Origin: Streptomyces poonensis
GTDB taxonomy: Bacteria; Actinomycetota; Actinomycetes; Streptomycetales; Streptomycetaceae
Direction: 5' to 3'
Assembly (NCBI RefSeq): GCF_014650915.1
Contig: NZ_BMVW01000010.1
Coordinates: forward strand, 1 to 64,000
DNA: 64,000 nucleotides
Below are positions 9,940 to 17,318 of the stretch, piece after piece. Every line of letters begins with the position of its first letter. Positions within the stretch are counted from its first letter, which is position 1. Position numbers and translations under genes: made by a program. Below the pieces are notes generated by a model. That model was not told the DNA's origin, did no database searches, and saw only the letters and a list, made by a program, of their open reading frames with translations.

Positions 9940-11758
9940 CCGCGAGGGGCGCGGCCGCAGGCGCCGGGTGCGCGTGGCGGCGTGCGCCGGCGGTGCCGCC
10001 GTACTGCTGGCCGGGTGTGCCTCGATGCCGGACAGCGGGGATCTGCGGGGCGTCGAGTCCACGCCGCGCCAGGACACACAGGTCCGGGTCTTCGCACTGC
10101 CGCCGCGCGACGACGCCCGGCCCGCCGAGATAGTGCAGGGCTTCCTTGAGGCTCTCACCAGCGACGACACCGATTACGAGACGGCACGCAAGTACCTGGC
10201 CGGGCAGGCGCTCGAGGACTGGCGGCCGAGCACGTCGACGACGATCCTCGCCGAGGGACCGAACGCCACCCCCGAGTCCTCGGGAACCCGGGAGGACGAC
10301 GGCGATCTCGTGTACCGTCTGACCGGACGCAGGGTCGCCCGGGTGGACGCGCAGAACGCCTACGCACCCGCCGACGGGTCCTACAGCGAGACGGTGCACC
10401 TCACGCGGCTCGAGGACAGCAAGCAGTGGCGCATCGACCGGCTGCCGCAGGGAGTGGTGCTGGGCAAGTCGGACTTCCGGCGTACCTACGTGTCGGTCAA
10501 CAAGTACTACTTCACGTCCTCCACGCAGCCGGGGCAGATGGGGACCGTCGCCGACCCGGTCTACGTCCGCCGGCAGGTGGACCCGGTGACGCAGATGGTC
10601 CGTTCGCTGCTGAAGGGCCCGACCCGCTGGCTGGAGCCGGTGGCCCGGACCAGCTTCCCGCCGGGGACGGCGCTCAAGAAGGGCGTCGAGTCGCTGACGC
10701 CCGACGACCAGAACAAGCTGACCGTCCCGCTGAACGGCAGGGCCGATCGGGCCGAGCTGGGCAAGTGCCGTGAGATGGCGGCGCAGCTGCTCTTCACCCT
10801 CCAGGACCTGACGCCCACCGGGGTGGACGAGGTGGAGCTGCAGCGGTCGGACGGCACGCAGCTGTGTGAGCTCGACGAGGACCGCGCCGGCATCGTCGCC
10901 GCGCACGGAGCGGGGCAGGGCGCCGACTTCGAGTACTTCATCGACGGCGACGACCGGCTGGTCCGTATGTCCAGCAGAGGCGGCGTCGAGTCCCCCGAGC
11001 CGGTGCCCGGTGTGCTGGGTGCCGGGGACAAGAGTCTCCGCTCGGCCGCCGTCGCGCGGGACGAGGACCGGGCGGCAGGGGTGTTGCTGGACGGAAGCGC
11101 GCTGTACGTCGGGTCGCTGGCCTCGGGAGGTTCGCTCGGCGACCCGGTCGTGCTCAGCGAGGGCAGCACCGAGGGCGACCGGCTGACGACACCGAGCTGG
11201 GACGGGAGGAACGACCTGTGGGTCGCCGACCGTGACCCGCAGAACCCCCGGCTGCTGATGCTGCAGGACGGCGCCGGTGAGCCGGTCGAGGTCGCGACGC
11301 CGCAGCTCGACGGCCGGATCGAGGCGGTCCGGGTGGCCGCGGACGGGGTGCGGATCGCGCTGATCGTGGAGAAGGACGACAAGCGGTCGCTGCTCATCGG
11401 CCGGATCGAGCGGGGCGACGACCGGAGCGGCCGGACCACCGTGTCGATCGTCGGACTGCGCTCGGTGACGCCTCAGCTGGAGGAGGTCAGGGCCATGTCG
11501 TGGGCCGGTGACAGCCGGCTCGTGGTGGTCGGGCGCGAGTCCGGGGGTGTGCAGCTGATGCGGTACGTCCAGGTCGACGGCTCCACACTGGACGGCCCGG
11601 AACTGGCGGCGCTCACGGGAGTGCAGGAGATCGCCGCATCCGAGGACGAGAGTCTGCCGCTGGTGGCGCATTCGGAGGACGGGATCGTACGGCTGTCCTC
11701 GGGCTCGCAGTGGCAGCAGGTGGTCGAGAAGGGGTCTGCGCCCGTCTATCCGGGGTAG
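9929..11758 (+). CDS. lpqB: Lipoprotein LpqB (GerMN and beta-propeller domains)
   Basis: A 609-residue secreted lipoprotein. The signal peptide ends in a good lipobox (LLAGC, lipid-modified C30). A GerMN domain (about residues 190-320) precedes a C-terminal LpqB beta-propeller region. In mycobacteria LpqB modulates MtrB signalling, and the gene order mtrA-mtrB-lpqB is conserved across actinobacteria. I chose GTG 9929 because a strong GGGGGAGG site lies seven bases upstream and the start gives a normal signal peptide; a longer frame opens inside mtrB but would bury the signal sequence. The 11-base overlap with mtrB points to coupled translation. Confidence 0.95.
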   Translation: MGADREGRGRRRRVRVAACAGGAAVLLAGCASMPDSGDLRGVESTPRQDTQVRVFALPPRDDARPAEIVQGFLEALTSDDTDYETARKYLAGQALEDWRPSTSTTILAEGPNATPESSGTREDDGDLVYRLTGRRVARVDAQNAYAPADGSYSETVHLTRLEDSKQWRIDRLPQGVVLGKSDFRRTYVSVNKYYFTSSTQPGQMGTVADPVYVRRQVDPVTQMVRSLLKGPTRWLEPVARTSFPPGTALKKGVESLTPDDQNKLTVPLNGRADRAELGKCREMAAQLLFTLQDLTPTGVDEVELQRSDGTQLCELDEDRAGIVAAHGAGQGADFEYFIDGDDRLVRMSSRGGVESPEPVPGVLGAGDKSLRSAAVARDEDRAAGVLLDGSALYVGSLASGGSLGDPVVLSEGSTEGDRLTTPSWDGRNDLWVADRDPQNPRLLMLQDGAGEPVEVATPQLDGRIEAVRVAADGVRIALIVEKDDKRSLLIGRIERGDDRSGRTTVSIVGLRSVTPQLEEVRAMSWAGDSRLVVVGRESGGVQLMRYVQVDGSTLDGPELAALTGVQEIAASEDESLPLVAHSEDGIVRLSSGSQWQQVVEKGSAPVYPG

Positions 11759-11810
11759 CGCGGGGCTGTCCGGGATAGCGCGGGGCTGTCCGGGATAGCC
11801 GGGGGTTGTC
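11751..11810 (+). repeat. Three tandem 20-bp units at the lpqB stop codon
   Basis: Units at 11751-11770, 11771-11790 and 11791-11810 share the pattern CGGGATAGCGCGGGGCTGTC. Unit 2 differs from unit 1 by one base and unit 3 by a few more. The lpqB stop codon sits in the first unit. The array is GC-rich and weakly self-complementary; it may be only slippage-generated spacer. Confidence 0.88.
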
Positions 11811-12022
11811 CGTGGCGGTGCGGTCGCGTCGGCCGGCGGCTTCCGCATGGCCGGCCAGGTCTCAGCGGTTGCTCCAGCGGTCGCTCGCCTGGCGCCGTGC
11901 GGGCTCCGTCGGCCCGGTGTTCGCCTGTGTGGGGGACGGGCGGTCGTGGCCGTGGGGAGTTGTCCACAGGCGGTTGTCCACAGGGGTGGCCGGGCGGCGC
12001 GGGCATTGGCACAGTGGTGGGC

Positions 12023-13015
12023 ATGCGGGGGTGGTGGCAGGACCTCACTGACCTGGTGCTGCCGGCCGAGTGCGGAGGCTGCGGGAGGCCTCGCACGGTG
12101 CTCTGCCCGGAGTGCCGTGCCGCTGCGACCGGCGCCGAACCGCGACGGGTACGGCCGGTCCCGGAGCCGCCCGGGCTGCCCGTGGTGTACGCGGCGGCTC
12201 CGTACGGTGACGCGGTGCGGGCCCTGCTCCTCGCCCACAAGGAACGCGGTGCGCTGGCCCTGGCCGCACCGCTCGGCACGGCCTTGGCCGGGGCCGTACG
12301 GGCAGTTCTGCGCGAGAGCAGGCGTGTGACGGAGGAAGTACGTGGCGACGGGGGCACGCCGGTGGGGATGCGTGCGGCGACATCTGTTTCGTCCGGGATG
12401 CGTGAGGAACCGGCCGTACGGGAACCCGTACTCCTCGTTCCCGTGCCGTCGGCGCGCAAGGCGGTACGGGCGCGAGGGCACGACCCGGCACGGCGGATCG
12501 CCTTGGCTGCCGCGGGAGAGCTGAGGCGTACGGGGACGCCGGCCCGGGTGCTCGGTGTGCTGCGGCAGCGCCGGGCGGTGGCCGACCAGTCGGGCCTCGA
12601 CTCCCGGCAGCGGCTGGACAACCTCACCGGCGCCCTGACCGTCGCCGCCGGAGGAGGGCGGCTGCTGGCCGGTGGGCGGATCGTGCTCGTCGACGACCTG
12701 ATGACGACCGGGGCGTCGCTGGCGGAGGCGGCCCGTGCCGTGCAGGCGGCGCGGCGGGAAACAGCCGTGTACGGCGGCATGGCCTGGGAAGGAACAGCGC
12801 AACGGATCGTGGGGGTGGCAGCAGTGACGAGAGAGGAGCCGGAGCACCCGACAGGGGCGGAGGCGGACCCGGCGGAAAGGGCACTGGGAATGGCGGGTAC
12901 GAGCGGCGCCGGGGACGTTCTGCGCGATGTGCCGCGCGCCGCTGTGGTCGCTGCTTCGCCGGAAAGCTTTCGCTCTGAACCGGAACTGACCGAGGACTTA
13001 CAGCGTTGCAGGTAA
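12023..13015 (+). CDS. ComF-family phosphoribosyltransferase-like protein
   Basis: A 330-residue protein with an N-terminal zinc-ribbon-like cluster (CGGCGRPRTVLCPECR) and a type I phosphoribosyltransferase fold ending in the PRPP-binding loop IVLVDDLMTTGAS around residue 222. This is the architecture of ComFC/GntX proteins, linked to DNA uptake and recombination in other bacteria; the role in streptomycetes is unknown. ATG 12023 gives MRGWWQDLTDLVLPAECGGCG, the typical family N-terminus. About 55 residues after the PRT loop form a poorly conserved tail. Confidence 0.9.
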   Translation: MRGWWQDLTDLVLPAECGGCGRPRTVLCPECRAAATGAEPRRVRPVPEPPGLPVVYAAAPYGDAVRALLLAHKERGALALAAPLGTALAGAVRAVLRESRRVTEEVRGDGGTPVGMRAATSVSSGMREEPAVREPVLLVPVPSARKAVRARGHDPARRIALAAAGELRRTGTPARVLGVLRQRRAVADQSGLDSRQRLDNLTGALTVAAGGGRLLAGGRIVLVDDLMTTGASLAEAARAVQAARRETAVYGGMAWEGTAQRIVGVAAVTREEPEHPTGAEADPAERALGMAGTSGAGDVLRDVPRAAVVAASPESFRSEPELTEDLQRCR

Positions 13016-13306
13016 TAAGAGGGGTAAGGCACCTGAACGGAGGTACGTCGGAGTAAAGGGTGACGCCGTCCGGCCGGGCGGGATATGTTCGGTTGTGAGG
13101 GAAGGCACGAGCTGTTCCTCGTATATCCGAAGGCCGCGCCGCGGGTTTGCGGGACTTACACGAAAACCCGTGTCGACAGGTGGAAGTCCCGCCGACGGTG
13201 AGGAGGTGGATGTCACCGAGTCCGGGGTTCCGGGATTCTCCGGAGCCTGGTGCACAAGGGAGACGCTCCGCCGGTGGAGCGGAGCGATCCGGGAACGGAG
13301 TTCTGC

Positions 13307-13999
13307 GTGGACATCGTCGTCAAGGGCCGCAAGACCGAGGTGCCTGAGCGGTTCCGGAAGCACGTGGCCGAGAAGCTGAAGCTGGACAAGATCCAGAAGC
13401 TCGACGGCAAGGTGATCAGCCTGGACGTCGAGGTGTCCAAGGAGCCCAACCCCCGACAGGCCGACCGCTCCGACCGAGTGGAGATCACACTCCGCTCCCG
13501 CGGCCCGGTGATCCGGGCGGAGGCAGCGGCCAGCGATCCGTACGCGGCGCTCGACCTGGCGGCGGACAAGCTCGAGGCCCGGCTGCGCAAGCAGCACGAC
13601 AAGCGCCACACCCGTCGCGGTTCCCGACGCCTCACGGCGGCCGAGGTGCCCGACCACGTCCCCGGCGCGGCGACGCTGAACGGGAACGGCGGAGCCGTCC
13701 GTGAGGAAGCGCCGGACGATGTGCCCACCAAGAAGATGGGCTCGCTGGAAGTGCGGGGTGAAGGGCCTCTCGTCGTACGCGAGAAGACCCACGTCGCGTC
13801 CCCCATGACGCTCGACCAGGCGCTGTACGAAATGGAGCTCGTCGGGCACGACTTCTATCTGTTCGTCGACTCCGAGACGAAGGAACCGAGTGTCGTCTAC
13901 CGGCGGCACGCCTACGACTACGGCGTCATCCACCTCAGCACGGATCCCATGGTGACCCAGGGGCAGCCGGTCACCGCGGGTGGTGCGCTCGGCGGCTGA
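13307..13999 (+). CDS. hpf: Long-form ribosome hibernation promoting factor
   Basis: A 230-residue hibernation factor of the long HPF type. The N-terminal S30AE/YfiA domain (about 1-105; DIVVKGRKTEVPERFRKHVAEKL) binds the 30S decoding region, and the C-terminal domain (about 170-225; DQALYEMELVGHDFYLFVD ... VVYRRHAYDYGVI) mediates 70S dimerisation to 100S particles. A variable linker joins them. GTG 13307 is chosen because GGAG lies six bases upstream and the S30AE fold begins immediately; the upstream in-frame ATG at 13250 would add 19 unrelated residues. The 291-base upstream gap presumably holds its promoter. Confidence 0.95.
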   Translation: MDIVVKGRKTEVPERFRKHVAEKLKLDKIQKLDGKVISLDVEVSKEPNPRQADRSDRVEITLRSRGPVIRAEAAASDPYAALDLAADKLEARLRKQHDKRHTRRGSRRLTAAEVPDHVPGAATLNGNGGAVREEAPDDVPTKKMGSLEVRGEGPLVVREKTHVASPMTLDQALYEMELVGHDFYLFVDSETKEPSVVYRRHAYDYGVIHLSTDPMVTQGQPVTAGGALGG

Positions 14000-14025
14000 C
14001 CCGCCTGCCGGATGACGGGCCATCC

Positions 14026-14062
14026 GGTGCCCCTGGACGGTGCGTGCGCCCCCAGGGGCACC
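14026..14062 (+). terminator. Terminator-like hairpin after hpf
   Basis: A perfect 11-bp stem, GGTGCCCCTGG (14026-14036) with CCAGGGGCACC (14052-14062), lies 27 bases after the hpf stop. There is no U tract, as is common in streptomycetes. Confidence 0.6.
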
Positions 14063-14208
14063 CCTGTGCGACCGTCCGGCTGCCCGCTCCGTCACCGCCC
14101 GGCCGTCCGGACGTGAAATTATGGCCGGACCGGCCCAACCGGTGGGCCGTTGCCTTGGGTTGGCGATGGCACAGGAACGCAGGCCACGGCCTTCTAGGGG
14201 GAGGAACG

Positions 14209-14955
14209 ATGGCGGACAGCTTCGGACCGATGCGTGCCGAGGATGCCGGCGGCGGCGTCGTCGGCATGGGCCCGGAGGCGGGCTCCCCACGCAAGGAGCC
14301 CATCCGGGTCCTCGTCGTGGACGACCACGCGCTCTTCCGCCGCGGTCTGGAGATCGTGCTCGCGGCCGAGGAGGACATCCAGGTCGTCGGCGAGGCCGGT
14401 GACGGGGCGGAGGCGGTCGACAAGGCGGCCGACCTGCTGCCCGACATCGTCCTGATGGACGTGCGCATGCCCAAGCGCGGTGGCATCGAGGCGTGCACCT
14501 CCATCAAGGAGGTGGCCCCCAGCGCAAAAATCATCATGCTGACGATCAGCGACGAGGAGGCCGATCTCTACGACGCGATCAAGGCGGGCGCGACCGGATA
14601 TCTTCTCAAGGAGATCTCCACGGACGAGGTGGCCACGGCCATTCGCGCGGTCGCCGACGGGCAGTCGCAGATCAGCCCCTCGATGGCGTCGAAGCTGCTC
14701 ACGGAATTCAAGTCGATGATCCAGCGCACGGACGAACGGCGTCTTGTGCCGGCGCCGCGTCTGACCGACCGTGAGCTGGAGGTCCTCAAGCTCGTGGCCA
14801 CGGGAATGAACAACCGCGACATCGCCAAGGAGTTGTTCATCTCCGAGAACACGGTGAAGAACCACGTACGGAACATCCTGGAGAAACTCCAGCTGCACTC
14901 CCGGATGGAAGCCGTGGTCTACGCGATGAGGGAAAAGATCCTGGAAATCCGCTGA
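14209..14955 (+). CDS. NarL/LuxR-family response regulator, orphan
   Basis: A 248-residue response regulator. The receiver domain starts after ~30 residues (PIRVLVVDDHALFRRGLEIVL), with phosphoacceptor D84 in DIVLMDVRMPKRGG and the conserved lysine in GYLLKEIS. The C-terminal LuxR-type helix-turn-helix (LTDRELEVLKLVATGMNNRDIA ... ENTVKNHVRNILEKL) binds DNA. The start is set by a strong GGGGGAGG six bases before ATG 14209. No histidine kinase lies nearby, so it is an orphan regulator in this neighbourhood. It converges on the YcaQ-type gene. Confidence 0.94.
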   Translation: MADSFGPMRAEDAGGGVVGMGPEAGSPRKEPIRVLVVDDHALFRRGLEIVLAAEEDIQVVGEAGDGAEAVDKAADLLPDIVLMDVRMPKRGGIEACTSIKEVAPSAKIIMLTISDEEADLYDAIKAGATGYLLKEISTDEVATAIRAVADGQSQISPSMASKLLTEFKSMIQRTDERRLVPAPRLTDRELEVLKLVATGMNNRDIAKELFISENTVKNHVRNILEKLQLHSRMEAVVYAMREKILEIR

Positions 14956-14959
14956 GCTC

Positions 14960-15038
14960 TTCGCCGGACGCTCGGCCGGGCACTCTGCCAGGCGCTGAGC
15001 CGGTCACTCCGCCGCGCATCCGCCGAGCGCCCGGCGAA
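14960..15038. terminator. Long inverted repeat between convergent genes
   Basis: TTCGCCGGACGCTCGGC (14960-14976) pairs with GCCGAGCGCCCGGCGAA (15022-15038) in 16 of 17 positions across a 45-base loop. It lies between the convergent response-regulator and glycosylase genes, so a bidirectional terminator is likely. Confidence 0.55.
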
Positions 15039-15063
15039 TGGCGAAGGCGCGGGCCGGTTGTCA

Positions 15064-16263
15064 TCACGCCAGTGCGCGGGCCAGTTCCCTGGCCAGCGGC
15101 TCGCCGAGCTCCGGGGCGTCCACGCGCTCCACACGTATGTCCGCGCAGTCCACCCAGGTCGCGGCCTCCAGCAGGGCCTGGGCCACGGCGGGAACCGCCT
15201 TGCGGTCCTGGAGGGTCACCTGCTTCGCCACCAGGGTGCGGCCGTCGCGGGCGGGGTCCACGCGGCCGACGATCCGGCCCCCCGCGAGGACGGGCATCGC
15301 GAAGTAGCCGTACACGCGCTTGCGCTTGGGGACATACGCCTCCAGGCGGTGTGTGAAGCCGAAGATGCGTTCTGTGCGGGCCCGCTCCCAGATCAGGGAG
15401 TCGAAGGGGGACAGGAGCGTCGTACGGTGGCGGCCGCGCGGCGGTGTCGCGAGGGCCGCCGGATCGGCCCAGGCGGGCCTGCCCCAGCCCTCGACCGTCA
15501 CCGGGACCAGACCCGAGTCCGCGATCACCGCGTCGACCTGCTCCCCCTTGAGGCGGTGGTAGTCCGCGATGTCCGCGCGCGTGCCGACGCCGAGGGCCTC
15601 GCCGGCGAGGCGCACGAGACGGCGCAGGCACTCGGCGTCGTCCAGCTCGGTGTGCAGCAGGTCGTCCGGGATCGCCCGCTCGGCGAGGTCGTACACCCGC
15701 TTCCAGCCGCGGCGCTCCACACAGACCACCTCGCCGTACATCAGGGCACGCTCCACGGCGACCTTCTCACCGGACCAGTCCCACCACTCGCTGGTCCGCT
15801 TCGCGCCGCCCAGCTCCGTCGCCGTGAGCGGGCCCTCGGCGCGCAGCTGCTTGATCACTCGGTCGTACGCACCGTCCGGAAGAGCGTGGTTCCAGTGTGG
15901 ACGGGCGCGGTAGGCGCGGCGGCGGAAGGCGAAGTGGGGCCACTCCTCGACGGGGAGGATGCAGGCCGCGTGCGACCAGTACTCGAAGGCGTGGGGCCGC
16001 GCCGGGGCCGTGCCCGGGGCGGTGCCCCAGTAGGCGCTCTCGACGGTCCTGCGGCCCACGGCGCCGAGGCGGGCGTACGACACGAGCTCATGCGAACGGG
16101 CCAGGACCGAGATGGTGTCCAGCTGGACCGCCCCCAGATGGCGCAGCACCCCCCGGACGCCCGCCCGGCGGTCGGGGGCGCCCAGGAAGCCCTGTGCGCG
16201 CAGGGCGATACGGCGGGCCTCGTCGGCGGAGAGTTCGGCGGTGGGACGCGGCAGGCTCGTCAT
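15064..16263 (-). CDS. YcaQ/AlkZ-type winged-helix DNA glycosylase
   Basis: A 399-residue member of the HTH_42 winged-helix family that includes E. coli YcaQ (AlkX) and the antibiotic self-resistance glycosylase AlkZ. The segment LGAVQLDTISVL carries the Q-hydrophobic-D triad (Q47, D49) of the YcaQ subgroup, which unhooks interstrand crosslinks, whereas AlkZ has Q-hydrophobic-Q. Other family blocks are AREHELVSYARLG-like, PHAFEYWSHAACILP and a C-terminal barrel (LLSPFDSLIWER). The start is ATG 16263 (MTSLPRPTAELSADEARRIAL); an upstream in-frame ATG adds only eight residues. Crosslink repair as the role is inferred from the family. Confidence 0.86.
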   Translation of the reverse strand: MTSLPRPTAELSADEARRIALRAQGFLGAPDRRAGVRGVLRHLGAVQLDTISVLARSHELVSYARLGAVGRRTVESAYWGTAPGTAPARPHAFEYWSHAACILPVEEWPHFAFRRRAYRARPHWNHALPDGAYDRVIKQLRAEGPLTATELGGAKRTSEWWDWSGEKVAVERALMYGEVVCVERRGWKRVYDLAERAIPDDLLHTELDDAECLRRLVRLAGEALGVGTRADIADYHRLKGEQVDAVIADSGLVPVTVEGWGRPAWADPAALATPPRGRHRTTLLSPFDSLIWERARTERIFGFTHRLEAYVPKRKRVYGYFAMPVLAGGRIVGRVDPARDGRTLVAKQVTLQDRKAVPAVAQALLEAATWVDCADIRVERVDAPELGEPLARELARALA

Positions 16264-16384
16264 GCCCCGCACGATAGGCGGTGCCACTGACAGCGGGGGC
16301 TGAGCTGCGAGGTCACGGTCCGGCCGACGGTGGGGCGCCCCTCCGTGACGGCCGGTCCGATGAGCGGGCGGTCGCCCGCGGCCG

Positions 16385-16957
16385 TCACGAGGGCGCCGGC
16401 AGGTACGCAGCCGTCGACGGGAGCCCCAGGTCCGACGGCAGCAGCGAGCCCACCCAGCAGTCCCGGCGCACGCCCTTGTTGTCGATGGCCGACCGGAGGA
16501 CGCCCTCCACGGTGAAGCCCGCCTTCACAGCGACCGCGCGCGAGGCGTGGTTGCCCACCTCCGCGCGCCACTCCACGCGGTCCAGCCCGACCGAGGTGAA
16601 CACCCAGCGGCAGACGGCGAGGACGGCCTCGGTGACGTAACCGTTGCCGCGGTGCTCCTTCGTCGCCCAGAAGCCGATCTCACCCGTGCCGAGGGGACGC
16701 ACCAGGGTGAGCCCGAGCATGGCCGCCAGCTGCCCGGAGGGCAGGAAGGCGCCGAACGTGAACATCGAGTCGTTCGCCCAGCCACCGGGCGTCAGCTGCC
16801 CGACGAACCCTTCCGCGTGCTCCCGGAGATACGGCGACGGGACGGTGGTCCAGCGCTGGATGTCCGGGTCCTGGCAGGCCGCGTACACCGCGTCGGTGTC
16901 CTGCGGGCCCACCGTGCGCAGGAGCAGTCGGCCGGTGGTGAGAGTGACGGGGTCCAT
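16385..16957 (-). CDS. GNAT-family N-acetyltransferase (RimJ-like)
   Basis: A 190-residue acetyltransferase of the GCN5/RimJ type: N-terminal strand TTGRLLLRTVGPQDTDAVYAACQDP, acetyl-CoA-binding motif A around GEIGFWATKEHRGNGYVTEAV, and a late motif RVEWRAEVGNHASRAVAVKAGF followed by GVLRSAI. The substrate cannot be told; relatives acetylate ribosomal protein N-termini or small amines. ATG 16957 starts MDPVTLTTGRLLLR; the 51-residue upstream extension is Arg/Pro shadow. It is divergent from secA across 361 bases. Confidence 0.9.
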   Translation of the reverse strand: MDPVTLTTGRLLLRTVGPQDTDAVYAACQDPDIQRWTTVPSPYLREHAEGFVGQLTPGGWANDSMFTFGAFLPSGQLAAMLGLTLVRPLGTGEIGFWATKEHRGNGYVTEAVLAVCRWVFTSVGLDRVEWRAEVGNHASRAVAVKAGFTVEGVLRSAIDNKGVRRDCWVGSLLPSDLGLPSTAAYLPAPS

Positions 16958-17318
16958 CGGGCGATTCTGCGCGGTGCGCGAAAAGGCCGCCAATCTTTTC
17001 AGGCGAATCCGGCGTGGATCGGGTACGGGAAGGGCCGTGTTCGGCCGGTTCCGGCACAGGACGGCACGGGGACGGGACGGTCGCGCGGGGGTGCGGGCGC
17101 GGATCGGCACCGTGTGAGCGCCCGACTACGATTCACGCATTTCGTGGACCCGACGCGGCACCATCCGCCACGCCCGTCCGTTGTCCTGGTTGGTTGTCAC
17201 GGCCAGACCTCCCGGCGCGGCGGGGTCCTCGCTTACGATGGCCGTTGCTCAAAGCTGCTATCGACCCTGTCAGTACAACCGACCGTCCCAGGCCCGACCG
17301 GCAAGGAGACAAACCCCC
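16958..17318. other. Intergenic region between GNAT gene and secA
   Basis: This 361-base gap contains no convincing coding frame. It must hold the divergent promoters for the acetyltransferase and secA. TACGAT elements resembling -10 hexamers occur near 17125 and 17234, but neither has a well-spaced -35 box, so I do not assign a promoter. Confidence 0.5.

Noticed and set aside
9611..12847. A 1078-codon minus-strand frame over mtrB, lpqB and comF
   Set aside because: Antisense to three recognised genes and crossing their boundaries; no recognisable domain.
13095..13379. Small gene upstream of hpf
   Set aside because: Overlaps the hpf start in another frame, with Arg/Ser-rich composition and no conserved features.
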